Below, one piece after another: positions 11,078-22,457 of a stretch of 64,000 nt of DNA. The stretch is taken from assembly GCA_050084985.1 (NCBI GenBank), contig JBITNC010000001.1, positions 203,856,001-203,920,000 of the forward strand, written 5' to 3'. The DNA comes from Nageia nagi (taxonomy: Eukaryota > Pinophyta). Within the stretch, counting starts at the first letter, position 1. Each line of letters opens with the position of its first letter. The notes beneath the pieces are model-generated. The model ran no database searches. It was not told the origin of the DNA and was given only the letters and a program-made list of their open reading frames with translations. The position numbers were made by a program, and so were the translations under genes.

Positions 11078-11089
11078 GCTCTGATACCA
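11078..11089 (-). other. A1 primer-binding site (initiator tRNA-Met type)
   Basis: The minus strand reads TGGTATCAGAGC, the standard plant retrotransposon site complementary to the 3' end of initiator tRNA-Met. It lies one base inside the 5' LTR. Confidence 0.93.
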
Positions 11090-11090
11090 C

Positions 11091-12233
11091 TATAGAATCC
11101 CAATCACAAATTCAAGTGCAATTAAGCAAATTCAATCACATTAACACCCATGTCTAGCCTAGAAGGGTAATTACAAGCAAATACACCCTCACAATGCCAA
11201 TGTTAGGGTTAGGGCACCAAATACACATCTACACAACATAATAATACCAAAGTCTAGATACAACATGCATGAAGGGACAAGTACACCGCAACTTTGCTAT
11301 AATGGACAATGATACAAGAGAATATGAAGATCGAATTTCCCAACGGCTGTATTAATGATATGAAGCAATAACAATACAATTCCAGGCCCAAAGGGCTCAA
11401 CATTGGCCTTCAAGGAGCCAACTAGGGCGTAACAGATATGATTAATGCTAGATGGATGGAACAACTTCACTCCCTCAAAATTTGAATCCTCTCCATCGAA
11501 GGAGCTCTCTCCAAACCTTGGAAACCAACTAAATGGTAGGAATGCCATCAAATTGACTAAGATGTTGCACCTTAGCCGTAGATCGATGTGCTTGATGCTA
11601 CAACAAATCTAGTGTCCACTGGATGGTATGAACAATAATAATAAATTTGTATATCCAACAATGATGCTCCAAGGCCTAATATAGTTCACATTGGATTTGG
11701 ATCTCACCTCAAAGTCATCACCCAACCCCTCAAACCCCAACAATGGTGCCTAGGGGTCATTCCAGACCCAATGTGGGTATCTGGGCCTCCCTTATGCTCC
11801 ACGTGGGTCCTCAAGCTCAATGTGGACCTTTGAGGGCATGCGTGGGTCAAGGAGGCATGCGTAGAGACCTAGGAGGTGTGCATGGGTGTCATGGGCCAAC
11901 GTGGGGATCTAGGAGTCTTCCCAAGGTTGGCGCATGTGTACAAGTGCTCCCAATCTCAATGTTGGGCCATTAAATGACTATCCATGCTCTAAGTGCTAAA
12001 TAAGCCTTGGGATTCCCACAATTACTTTTCGGGATCTCCAAGTACATTAAATCACACTAAACTACACTTGGAAGGGAGACGTCCCACATGGGGCTCATAG
12101 TGGGGTTCAACGGCCCTTTATGTCTTCTATCCCAAGTACTAACTAATAAAGCACAATTAAATAATTAAATATATACAAAGGGGAATCCATTGGATTCTAG
12201 AATTAATTACAATAATCAAAGGGGAATGTCACA
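11091..12233 (-). repeat. A1 5' LTR (right copy)
   Basis: It is 1143 bp. Plus-strand ends are TATAGAATCC (TG decayed to TA) and GGGGAATGTCACA. It is the complete version of the left LTR, with inner GGGCCTCCC/CAATGTGGA-type subrepeats shared between LTRs. Many differences between the two copies are transitions. Confidence 0.88.
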
Positions 12234-12238
12234 TCTAG
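12234..12238. repeat. Target-site duplication of element A1 (right), TCTAG
   Basis: Identical to 6642-6646. Confidence 0.88.
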
Positions 12239-13760
12239 TCTAGTGTATGTTAGGTAACTAAATTCCCCAATCAAGTAATGATAGAAAGTTGCATTCACCA
12301 AAGGAGACTAATAAAAAGAGATAATTGCAACCTTGGCTCAATGGGTGTAGTCATGGGCTCTTAGTCAATCATTTGAAACCTCTCCATCAAAGTCTTAGCA
12401 TATTTGATTTGTGAGATACAAAGATGTGGTGATTGTCAAAGCCAAAATGATAACGTAGAAATCCTAGATCAATCATATTCATTTTTTTAAGGTCATTCCT
12501 TGTTGTATAAATCACCACCTCTGAGTTGCTTGTGATGACCAAGTTGTCTACATGCATAATAAGGATTGTGACCTTTCCTCGTTTCTTTGTAAGGTAAAAG
12601 TTTTTATCATATGGAATTTGACTAAATCCATGGTGCTCTAAATGCTCATCTATTTTGATATACCATTCTTGAGGAGCTTGTGTAAGACTTTAGAGACATT
12701 TTATGAGTTTGCACATTTTTTGCTCTTTACTAGGCATGACATATCCATTTGGTTGGGTCATAAAGACCTCCTCCTTAAGGTCTCCATTGAGTAAGACACT
12801 CTTTACATCCATTTGATATATCTTCCATCCAAATTGTGTTGCTAAAGAAAAAAACCATTATGACATTCTTTATATTGGTTGTTGGAGCAAATATATCTTC
12901 ACAATCAATGTCTTCCTTTTTAGTAGAGCCCTTTTCCATAGGTCTTTCCTTATACTTGTTTATATTGCTATTTACCTTATATTTAGTTTTGTAGACCAAT
13001 ATACATCTAAATTTCTAATGACTTTCTTCCTTGGTGGAAGATTGAAAAACTCTCAAGTCTTATTTTTCATTAGGGACTGATATTTTGCATTCATGTCATC
13101 CTTCCATGTCTTAGATTTTAATGCTTCTTGAATAGTAAAAGGTTCAAAATTTTTGACTTTTATGTTCACGAGTGCTAGGTTCATCTCATTATGAGCCATG
13201 CTACGAGTCCTTCATCCTTAAGTTGATATATTTGGTGCTTGATCCAACTTTGCATCATAAATCATGCTTGTATACCACATGGGCAATCTCTTTGTAGTAT
13301 TTGTAGGTGCTAAGAAGGTTGATCATTGTCATACCCATATTCGTCATCATCATCCTCATTTAAATTGATTATAGCATCAGTATTTGAGAGAGTAGGAGGT
13401 GAGTTAGAATCCCTTATCTCCTTCAAATATTACATTTTTGTTGATGTACAACTTCTTGGTGTCATGATCCATGAGTTGGTAGGTCTTGTACTTGTCGTTG
13501 TATCTAAGAAGAATGGATTTCTTGTCCAATTTCTTTCATTATTTTTTGGGAACATGCATATATGTTGTTGTGCAACCAAAGACACGAAGATAATATATGG
13601 AACTTCTAACTATTTTCCATGCTTTCTTTAGTGTGATGCAATCAAGAGCACTAGTTAGTTTGCAATTTATCAATTAAACCGGTGTGGAGAAATTTTACCG
13701 AAAATGCAAGTTTCATGTGGAAATCCTTCAACATGCTACTCTAGACACAAAAATAATGAA
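12239..13760 (-). pseudogene. copia-1 integrase end and reverse transcriptase
   Basis: From 13760 downward the minus strand reads the integrase C-terminal part in changing frames (KAWKIVRSSIYYL, VFGCTTTYMHVP, RNPFFLDTTTSTRPTN), an acidic linker (NLNEDDDEYGYDNDQP), and then RT (ALKSKTWKDDMNAKYQSL, CEDIFAPTTNIKN). The catalytic box has decayed from the family YVDD to HVDN (LIMHVDNLVIT at about 12.55 kb). It ends at YLTYTRLD beside the A1 insertion. Stops and shifts are frequent. This is a dead copy. Confidence 0.82.
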
Positions 13761-13769
13761 CAATGTATT

Positions 13770-14686
13770 AAATCATGCTCATTTATTTGTCTACAAGAAT
13801 GAAAATAGATTAGTAATATGTAGTATATGATCTAAGAATTGGGAATATGTGAATTTAGAAGGAAAGATTAAGTAAAGACTTACTTGAGGGTGGTGTATCA
13901 AAGGTTTGCTACCAAACAATTTCTAATCTTGGAGGGTAAACTTTAGCTATAGCTAGATGATGAGCTTGATATAAAGACATTTTTGATTTTGGAGTGATAA
14001 TTTTGAAATGATTATCAAGACAGTAATTTTGGAGATGATATTAGAGATGATTATAATTGGGATAATGCTAGAATAGGTATGTAGACATTCCTAATGACTT
14101 GGTTGAATTGTAGGTTTTTCAAAGGTTTGGGGCTAGAGCACCACATTCTTGGCCAATAATGCTAGAGTATTGGGCATTTTGGGACCGAAGGCCATAATAC
14201 TTGGTGTTTTAGAATTGTATGTCAGAATGCGCATTTTGGCATGGTTGCCTGTTTCAAATTGCACTTCTTTCAGGAGGCATATTTTGGCTTTTTTTAATGT
14301 GTCTTCTTACGTGATACGCGTTTTGGCTCTTTTGATGTGTCTACTATTCAACAACAATAATAAAAGATAATTGGCGATAATAGCTTGTTGCCTTCGATAT
14401 AATGTTGTTTCCTACTTTCTCTTGTTTATGACTGATGATGATTCATGATTTTTAATATGAGCACTTGGGATTGCTTTATATAGGTTCGGGAAATTTGCTT
14501 TTGAACTTATGTAGATGGACCCATCTAGAACATTGCACGTATAAGATAATGCTAATGTAGAAAGTTTCACTTAAATTGGCCTAGAAATACCAAAAGTGGG
14601 CCCAAAGTGGCGTTTTGTACAAATCAAATAATTTACTTAAATAAAGTCATTTTTTTATTGTTAAAATGCAATTTTAAGTGTCTACA
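13770..14686 (-). mobile_element. Probable solo LTR inside copia-1 integrase
   Basis: Copia integrase reading (QQNGVIERHNHTIMEIVQL) stops at about 14,690 and resumes at about 13,760. Between them is non-coding sequence whose minus strand begins TGTAGACACTTAAAATTG and has a TATA-like CTATATAAAGC about 200 bp in (near 14,475-14,485), as in an LTR promoter. The low-coordinate end and TSD could not be fixed. Confidence 0.5.
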
Positions 14687-14689
14687 ATT

Positions 14690-15145
14690 GCACAATCTCC
14701 ATGATGGTATGATTATGCCTTTCTATAACTCCATTTTGTTGACGTGTGTAAGTTTTTGTCAATTGGTGCCAAATAACATCCCCCATAAGTTAGGTGGAGA
14801 TTTCAATGTTGGTGAACCCTCCTCCTCAATTTGAATATAGTATATGGATATGATGGTGATATGCTTTCATTGCAAAAGCTTTTAACTCTTTGAAGTAGGT
14901 GAAAGCTTGAGCCACAACAAACAAAAGACCCACATTTACCTTTTGTAACCATCAACAAAAAGATGAAAAAACTGAAAGTTGGGGATGCTTGAGTCCATGG
15001 GTCCATATATATTGGTGTGCACAATATTCAATGGTTCAAATGCTTGACGGTTACTAGAACGAAAGGGTACTCGATGTTGTTTTCTAGCTAAACAACTAAA
15101 ACAAATGGCACTTATCTTCATTATTGTGGGAGGGCCTCTCACCAT
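14690..15145 (-). pseudogene. copia-1 pre-integrase and integrase N-terminal half
   Basis: The minus strand reads AICFSCLARKQHRVPF (zinc-finger half with C-x2-C), then LNIVHTNIYGPMDSSIP and FFHLFVDGYKR, the first Asp region of a copia integrase core. After frame changes it reaches QQNGVIERHNHTIME, which carries the Glu of the D,D,E triad. It is interrupted by the probable solo LTR at 14,686. Confidence 0.8.
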
Positions 15146-15199
15146 GTCTTTCTTGCTAAGGGAAAGTGAATAGCCAATGTGTAAGTGATCATATCATTG

Positions 15200-16437
15200 A
15201 TGCCATAGGATGGAATAATCCTTGGTCTCTGCAACTAAGGATTTCTTGTAATAATCGAGGAATGGATATTTGTTCCTAGATTGCCCCATTAAAAGGGGAG
15301 GGAGGTGGAAAGATAAGGCTCTAGTTGAGGGGATTGGTTTTAGACTGCCTACCTCACTAGACGTAATAGCCACCACTTCTATGGCATGGCAAATGCAATC
15401 CAACCATCGGATGAGCAATTTGTTGGAACAACTTCCCAGCTCTTGCTAGATATAGTACATCATGGACTACCAAGACTCCCTCAACCTAATAAAGGGGGGT
15501 AGTTAATGATAGCAGGGCACGTCTAGAAGAGCTAAGCGTTCTATTCCTCCCCCCTCCATCGGCGAGTAGAGTACGACAGTCCCATTCATCATTTTGGATA
15601 TACATAAGTTGGAGCCCATAGCAGACTCTAGAAGCACGTTTAACATCTCTAAACTTTGGGATTTGTCACAAATAAGGCAAAACTTTTTACCATTATTTTT
15701 ATCAAACTCAACCTTTTAAGTTGTGGTTGAGGAAGTGACTAATAAATTGTTGGTTGTAAAATCCAGGCACATAAAGGACTTCATTAAGCTTGTAAGGATG
15801 CATGCCAAATTGCATGGGGATTTCTTTAATACCTTTTATGTCATAAATAGTATCATCTCCAAGAGAGACTTGGCCATGATGAGAGTTCAATGTAAAGAAT
15901 CAATCCTTTTGTCCCATCATTTTCCTTGTAGCTTTTGAGTTATCATACCACACCAAATCTGGGTGTGAATCATTAAAAGCATTGAAAATGTTGTAAGCTC
16001 ATAACATAGGTCGAAACAAGAGGCCCAAAATGTGGACATTCTACTCTTGAGCCTTGACAATCCCCATGGTTGAACCAGCTGATTTTGGTATGCTTGCACA
16101 TAAATTGTAGCATCATCCGAAGAAGAATCACGTTCATAATTATCTTTTCAGAAACATCACTTCAAGATCATCTCTAGAATTATTATCTTCAGAATTATCC
16201 AGATCTTTCATCTAGCTGCAACTAAGGTTTACTCCAAAATTAAAATTGCCCATCAGCAAGCCTCAAAATATCCACCCTCCAGATAAATTTTTCCTATATC
16301 TTCTTTTGTGAATTTGCATAATTCTAATTGCTAGATCCTATATTGGATATTACTATTATCCTATTTTCATTTTGTAGACAAATAAATGTGCATGTTCCAA
16401 TAATTTGTTAATAATTTTTGTTTTTACTGTGGTAAAC
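15200..16437 (-). pseudogene. copia-1 protease region and gag remnants
   Basis: The open stretch 15890-15708 reads VSLGDDTIYDIKGIKEIPMQ and LNEVLYVPGF, the block following the copia protease active site. The active-site D-S-G itself is not intact nearby. At 15.96-16.1 kb a 60-codon stretch (QPWGLSRLKSRMSTFWASC) could be late gag. Beyond 16.1 kb no coding is recognisable up to the candidate terminal repeat at 16438. Confidence 0.6.
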
Positions 16438-16575
16438 CATATATATACATCATAGTGGTTTGGTATGTTCAACCAAATTGGTTGTTCACAAGCTAATATT
16501 GGGATAACTTCCTAAAGAAACAATCAACTAAAAACAATAACAAACTACTAGCTTAACCTTTATTCCTTACACGAA
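16438..16575 (-). repeat. Candidate copia-1 terminal repeat, right copy
   Basis: It matches 5997-6137 from TGTGGTAAACCATA through CTACTAGCTT. No primer site is visible on its inner side, which lowers the certainty that this is a true 5' LTR. Confidence 0.42.
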
Positions 16576-17999
16576 GACAAAAAACAAACATAACAACTCA
16601 AACTATATGATGTAATATTATTTTCTTGACAAACACACTATCAGATTACAATTGTTTGTGAGAAATTATCCATATGCAGTATGTCTCTTTTGGTATTCTT
16701 GATTGGTTTGAAATATGTTTCTCCATATGAATTTCATGTTGCTGAGTATTAACCCTAGTTCTCTCCACCTCTCTACGTTGAGTCATCCTTAGGTTGTCCT
16801 CTCTCATAGGTGGACGACTATCTAGTTGAGGTTCGATGACTACCAAGGACATTTCTGGTGTAAATGCCCTTAGTGTGCCCTTATAAGAGGGATAGTGTAT
16901 TTTCCCTTGTAGTAGGCCAACTTACTTTTTGCTTGAGGAAATTCAATCTTTAGATCACTCCTTGCTTTCTCCTCCTGAAATGCTGCTCATAGATCCTTTG
17001 TTGGGGCATACTCGTCCTTATTGATTCTTTTGGAATGCACCTAGTTGCATCCTTCTATAGTCATTGCATCTCAAACATCAACTATTGCACTTGGCCATCT
17101 AGATCCCTACTCTTCTTCCTCTCACCCTTCATTTTTATGTATAAATCATCGCTTTGTTGCCTCTCACTCTCTACCCCCATCTTAGCCCTAATTCTCCTCT
17201 CATGTAGGTCAAGCATAGGAGCAAATACATATATGTGTGGCACACACTCTACTCAAATACACGGCCTACATCTCCTAACCTCCCATGAGAATGGTCGTGT
17301 TGACCTCCAAAATAAGAGACATTTGGGCATCAATGCTAGCTCCAAAACACATCTTTGCATCAATCATTATGCACACATAGTACAATCTAATTTTTTTTCT
17401 GCATTCTAGTTCATTTTTTATTTTTGTTTCAATTTTGGTGCTAACCTTGGATGTACTGAGTATACTTGTTTAGATCCCCACCTCCCCATGGCTGATTCAT
17501 TTGAAGCATAAACAAAGGAACCACATCTAATACCATATTTTTACTCTTACTTCTTTATTGGGTCCTGCATCTATATCAGACATATCTCTTGCATAGTCAA
17601 CCTCCTGTATAGAGTCATCTTCAATAGTATGCTGCTAGAAGTGGCCTAGTTGTTAAGCACCATTCAGTTTAAGCATTTGTACATCCAGGAGCCTTAGTAT
17701 CCTCATATTTGTGATTAAAAGGAGCCCGGTTGCCCTAAAACAACAATATGCTCCATGACCAAATGTGCATTAGGGGAATGAATGATATTCTTTCCCTTCA
17801 TCGTGAAGAGGAATAGATCATGGTAGAGCTACCCTAATATGGTTACTCCTCATATGTAGCACTCCAACTCTCAAATCATGTCCTTCACTGTGTTTATCAT
17901 TCCAAGAGGAAATGTCTCATTGCTTATTTTTGGATAGACAAGATATGAAAATATTGCATGGATGGTGGGTCTTCCAAGGTGAACTAATTACATGTCTCA
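16576..17999. other. Unclassified repeat-like sequence in the large intron
   Basis: No domain recognised. On the minus strand at about 17.2-16.7 kb short charged stretches (MKGERKKSRDLDGQVQ, MREDNLRMTQRREVERTR) look like a decayed coiled-coil gag N-terminus. I could not support a family. Confidence 0.3.
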
Positions 18000-19248
18000 A
18001 GTCTATATAAAGTAAGAGTGAAGGCTGATTTTAGGATCTTAGAACTCTGACTCTCACGGATTTCGATAATCTTGGAGTTTTTGGTACAATGTTATGCATG
18101 CTCTGATGCTCTAACATCTTCAAGCACCCTAATGCTAACACCTTCAACAATCAATTGCATTCTTCATCAATATTTCCTTCAACCAGGTTTGCAGATATGA
18201 AATTCAAATTTTGCAAGGTAGATTCTAGATTGGTGCACAATTCAACAAGCTGCATCAATTGAAGTTCACTACAATCATTCTAGGGTACAAGCTAGAAATG
18301 CACAAAATACTCAATCCAATTCCACATTCATTCACAAATTAGGACACAACTGAAAATGCTCAACAATCATCCAATAATGCTTCCAAGACTGAAATATTAT
18401 AACAATAAGCAAATCTGATCTATAACAGTAATGATGCTCATTTACCATGCAAAAGCATCCAAACTAGGGCAAAATTGCAGACCTGTAACATAACAGTAAT
18501 ATGCCACCAAAGCATTCTAATTCGCATACATTCCCATGTACAATTAATGATAACAGTACAGCAGTAGTAGAAGAGCATTCATTCACATTCTATGAGCAAT
18601 ATGAGAGCCAAATATCATGAATAATAACTAAGTATAGGGCTGTAACAAGCCTGTAACAAGTTCTAGGGCATAGCCCAAGACTCCAAAATGCACAAGGAAT
18701 CCCAAAGGCTGGCATGAGTCTCACGATGGCTCTCAAGGTCTAGCACTAGGGCTAGGATGGTCTCCAAGGTTGGCGCAAGCTTTCCAAGTGTAGTTAAATG
18801 GGAATATGCCACTTTTAGGCTAGGGAGCAGCCCTAGTCCTTGGAAGAGAGGGGAGTAGCCCCAACTCCAAGAGATCAAAGATCAAATGCCAAATTATGAT
18901 ATCTTCTTGTAATGGACATGTTTTGCCTTTATAGATGTCCAAACTTGCTCATAATGTCTCGCAAGTCTGACCGATCAAGGAGGAGGGAGTAATAAATTAT
19001 TTAATGGCCCTTAAGTCTCCCCAAGATGGACGACTGGACATAGGATGCATAATTCATTAAGTGGCCCTTTTATTTAGGCCAATACAAGTCCATATATTGC
19101 TCTTACTTGAGTGTTGCCCTTTGAGGCACCAATATGAGTATAAAAATGCATTAAATGATAAATAAAAGACTCCTAACCTAAGTACTAAAAGTCAAAGTGA
19201 ATAAGAATAAAGGGTGACTTCTAAATGTCCCAAATTTGGGACATTACA
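18000..19248 (-). mobile_element. Probable solo LTR (start uncertain)
   Basis: The right border, read on the minus strand, begins TGTAATGTCCC, a common plant LTR start. A TATA-like TATAAAGG lies about 315 bp inside (plus 18926-18933). No coding sequence adjoins it. The low-coordinate end is not visible to me, so 18000 is a guess. Confidence 0.45.
19224..19245. repeat. 22-bp perfect palindrome at LTR end
   Basis: AATGTCCCAAA is followed at once by its reverse complement. It lies three bases inside the probable LTR terminus, where integrase would bind. Confidence 0.85.
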
Positions 19249-22168
19249 ACTTCGCACCTAGAATGCTTGGTGTTTTGGGACCTCTAACTTGCCTACAGAA
19301 GTCATTCGATGCTCAAAACTCTAGGATTCATCCTTCAAGATTACTAGCTTATCACCAATTTACCTCCAATACACAACATCCAAATAAGTTGCCTTTGTAT
19401 CTCCTCTCCAAGTTATTGCAATAGCCTAGCTTTTGCATATTGCTATTAACCTATTTTCATTTAAGAGACAAAATTGATTGTACATATTTCTGTTTTTTTG
19501 TCTATATGTTGTTTACCTTTCTTTTTTTTTGTATACAAAATTGAGTGTACCTTTCTTTTTTTTTTGTCTACATGCTCATCATGATCAATCAATTAGCCAA
19601 CTGTGATGCACTATTGGAAATTCAAACTCTGTGTTTGATTTCCTTGAAGCATGTTTCTTCAATATCATCACCCATAAGTTAATATTCTTCATTTGGTTTT
19701 GATCTATTCTTTGTTCACCATAGAAATTAGTCAATTACTGTTATGGATAGTGATAGCTTTATTACGACTTGTAGTGACTGTTAGAACCCATGTACTGGCA
19801 ATAATTTCAACCTAGGAGCTCATGATTACCAATGCAGATGCTCGTTCTTTGATATATCAACCCTCTTGTTTTTTTTTCTTTTAAGTGTGGATCAGTGTCA
19901 AACACTCTCATCAAGTCATACACTAGCTTGAGAAGACCTACTCTAGCTTAGATACTATGTTAAAACCCATGATCCAACTATGACTTTAACTAAGAACCTC
20001 CTGATTATTCAAACAGGCACTGAGCTGCTGGTCCACTTGCAAGTTTACCAGGTGTATGAATTGACCTTTAATAATAATGAACCATTTTGAGCTTCATAGG
20101 GATGACGTAGAGACAAAAGAATGATACAGAAATTGAGCTGCTTATGTCTACATCAAAATGCTTGAAGTAGAAATTTACATTTATTGCTACTCATGTATAT
20201 GGCTCTCTATCAAAGATCAGAACAATTGTATTCAGAGATGAATATTAGAGAGTACCAAATGACTGGGATGTCTAACTATTCATGTTTATAATTCACATGG
20301 TATCCAACAAACTCAGCTCTGAGAATAGGTCAACAACATTAAATGTATCAACAGAATTACTATATATATGAAAGAACATGGTAGATATGTTGATTGTGTG
20401 AAAACACTTAACCTCTAACCTTTCGACAACGATCAGTACAGAATTGAGTGAGAAATATGAGAGAAGTATATTATATCTTGTAGAACAAGTTCTTGCCATA
20501 TGCATGCTTTTCTTTGTAATAATACATTTAAAAGTCATAAAAATTAAAATCATTTGAAATTACTCTTTTAGAGGTTTCCCCCAAGCAACATCTGATGTTC
20601 ATATGGAGGAGCCTTACCATAAGCAGCATCAATCATAAGCTTGAGTCACATATGAATGCTTTTCTTAATAATAAAACATTTAAAAGTCATAACAATCATA
20701 CGAAAATACTATTTCCTTAGAGGTTTCTCCAAAGCAACAATTGATGTTCATATGGAGGAGCCTTAACATAAGCAGCAGAAGAAGCCTCAATCTTAAGCTT
20801 GAGTCACAATCTGGCTATAATTCAAGCCACTTGAGGATATTGCAGTTGATGATAATTTTACTATGATATATCATGTTTCAGTTCGTTATCAAGAAAGACG
20901 CATATATTTTGGTACAGAATTGCAGATGGTATACATGTAGATTTTCACTCCTTTATTATTGTTTGGCCCCAGATATTTAACACATAACCACTAAGATCTG
21001 CCTTGTATTATAATTTAAGGCAGCATTATCGAGTTAGTAGTAGCAAGGTAATATAAATGTGGGGTCCGCAGAATCTTTGGTTAGTCAGATAAAGAAACAT
21101 GTGATTAGTATATTAGGAACATTCTACTATCTGGAATAATTAGTGCACAAGCCCACTTTTTCCTCCTAAAGTTTTGTCGATAGATATTGGGATTTAATCT
21201 TCTTAGTACTTAATTTGTACATTCCAAAGTACCTAGCCAGTTATTTATGATGGACTGGCTTACTGGAGATACTATTTCATGTATAACACTAATACAATTC
21301 CTCTCTTCATTTAGCATTTTCTTTATGAATTAAAAGTCTTTACTATTACATTTCTTGTATAATAGATGGATTATGCAGTTTGGTGTAGACTGTAGATATT
21401 TAATTTTATTTGTAGCGAAGGGTTTGGGGCTTTGGGCATAGGAATAAATAAGTGGAGATTGATCTGTGGGTAGAATTCATAAATCCATCTCTATTGAATT
21501 GTTCGCACTTTGCTTGCATCTCTACGCATACAACTATTTTCATCGTGTAGCCAAATATCATCTGCTGCAAGGGTTAAATGTCCAGCAGCATGGTTCTTTT
21601 ATTCAATGTATCAGATTTCGTGCATTGTGTGTATGGTGACATTTCAAAGTTCATGACATTGTAAATTGCCATCTGCAATGCAGTTTCCAGATAACAACCT
21701 CAATATTTATAAGTTAATTTGAGTCCAAAATGCAATGAACCACATTTTCAACTTATCATTTATTCTGAATTATTTTTCTCTAACAGTGTTTTGACCCATT
21801 ATCTTGAACTTTGTGCATCTCTAAGAAATTGGGACATACACATGTCATGACATGTGCACTCTAATTTACAAGACATTGTGCCCACAGTATTCTTCAAGCT
21901 TGTTCTGCTAGTCTTGTTAATAGTTTAACCAATGGTGACCATTGTTTGAAAAAAAAACTCGCATTGGGAATCTTATATTGGTGTTTCTAGTAATTAAGTT
22001 TGGAATTTTGGACAACTCTTATTCGGAAGTTTTGTGACACTTGAAAGAATTTTGAAATTAAATGTTTGAAACCTGGCATTTCTTTGCTATAAATATCTGA
22101 CTTTTGCTCTTTATTTTGCAATTTAATACTCAAGTGATTTTGTTGATACGAGTTGTCTATTTTGTCAG
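19249..22168. other. Distal part of the large intron
   Basis: AT-rich and non-coding apart from the tandem duplication at 20497-20808. The final bases TCTATTTTGTCAG form the acceptor for the next exon. Confidence 0.6.
20497..20808. repeat. Tandem duplication, about 152-bp unit, two copies
   Basis: CATATGCATGCTTTTCTT (20497) and CATATGAATGCTTTTCTT (20649) begin two similar units. Both contain GATGTTCATATGGAGGAGCC and end AAGCTTGAGTCA. The copies differ by substitutions and small indels, so the duplication is not recent. Confidence 0.85.
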
Positions 22169-22246
22169 GGAAAAGAGGTTAGAAAGATATTCAATTGCTA
22201 CTTAAACACATGCCCTAATCAGGGAAGTCGAACAATTCGAACTGAG
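22169..22246 (+). CDS. SPOUT1-like: SPOUT1-like putative RNA methyltransferase, penultimate exon
   Basis: This 78-bp, 26-codon exon is in phase 0 at both ends and flanked by TTTTGTCAG and GTATTTTG. It encodes IFNCYLNTCPNQGSR and then TIRTE, the most conserved signature of the C9orf114/SPOUT1 family (NTCP-GQ/NQ-GSRTIRTE). That signature lies in the knotted cofactor-binding part of the SPOUT fold. It follows directly from the exon at 5042-5111 in the protein. No lesion is visible. Confidence 0.85.
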
Positions 22247-22381
22247 GTATTTTGGTCTCTCTTACTGGAAAATGATTGTTGCTTCTGTGTCCTTTCTTGA
22301 GTGCGGGATCCTTGCATCAAATTTCATAAAGTATTCTTGTGTAAACTTTCATTTCCTAACATTCTAGATAAAAATCAACAG
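22247..22381 (+). other. Short last coding intron of the SPOUT1-like gene
   Basis: 135 bp with a GT start and an AACAG end, in strong contrast with the 17-kb intron before it. Confidence 0.78.
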
Positions 22382-22444
22382 GAGGCTATGTTGATATCTC
22401 TACAATATTTTCAAGATCCTGTTCAAAGGGCTATAAACTCTTAA
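22382..22444 (+). CDS. SPOUT1-like: SPOUT1-like putative RNA methyltransferase, terminal exon
   Basis: The exon begins in phase 0 after AG (22380-22381) and encodes EAMLISLQYFQDPVQRA then INS and a TAA stop at 22442-22444. With the previous exon it gives RTE-EAMLISL, the expected family continuation (RTEEAIL-SL). The end position is usual for the family, so the protein looks complete at its C-terminus. The gene is on the plus strand; the N-terminal part of the protein is not in the window. Confidence 0.83.
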   Translation, partial: EAMLISLQYFQDPVQRAINS

Positions 22445-22457
22445 GAGAGATGGACAG

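Larger units (their letters stand above)
6647..12233 (-). mobile_element. Element A1: 5.6-kb Ty3/gypsy-related gag-protease element with decapeptide-repeat frame
   Basis: This is a full LTR insertion: LTRs of 1164 and 1143 bp, TSD TCTAG, a tRNA-iMet-type primer site at 11078-11089, gag, and retropepsin fused in frame to an array of 10-codon repeats. No reverse transcriptase, RNase H or integrase exists between the LTRs, so it would have depended on enzymes from another element. It resembles the published class of gag-only terminal-repeat elements (TR-GAG), but keeps a protease and adds the repeats. It inserted into the RT/RNase H junction of copia-1. A second, truncated copy (A2) lies at 48.8-51.58 kb. 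Confidence 0.85.
5997..16575 (-). mobile_element. Ty1/copia retrotransposon (copia-1), interrupted
   Basis: Order on the minus strand is protease region (about 15.9 kb), pre-integrase and integrase (15.2-14.7 and 13.76-13.3 kb), reverse transcriptase (13.2-12.24 kb) and RNase H (6.64-6.14 kb). Integrase before RT defines Ty1/copia. Two insertions split it: gypsy element A1 at 6647-12233, and a probable solo LTR at about 13.77-14.69 kb. Candidate terminal repeats are short (about 140 bp) and diverged, and I found no clear primer-binding site, so the outer borders are approximate. Confidence 0.8.
5112..22168 (+). other. 17-kb intron of the SPOUT1-like gene, packed with nested elements
   Basis: The donor is GT at 5112 after CTCAAG and the acceptor is TTTTGTCAG ending at 22168. 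The phase-0 exons on either side encode adjacent parts of one conserved protein domain, which is the evidence for the intron. It holds a copia element, a complete gag-protease gypsy element nested in it, two candidate solo LTRs and a 152-bp tandem duplication. All retroelements are antisense to the gene. Confidence 0.78.

Noticed and set aside
11078-11089. Possible tRNA gene fragment (GCTCTGATACCA)
   Set aside because: It is the primer-binding site beside an LTR; no cloverleaf exists around it. The same applies at 38690-38701.
5997-16575. Full-length copia-1 with proven LTRs
   Set aside because: The terminal repeats are short and diverged and neither a primer site nor a target duplication could be shown, so only candidate status is given.
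17035-17409. 124-codon plus-strand frame with Cys/Ser/Leu-rich sequence
   Set aside because: No domain and looks like the reverse of a charged gag-like stretch on the minus strand.
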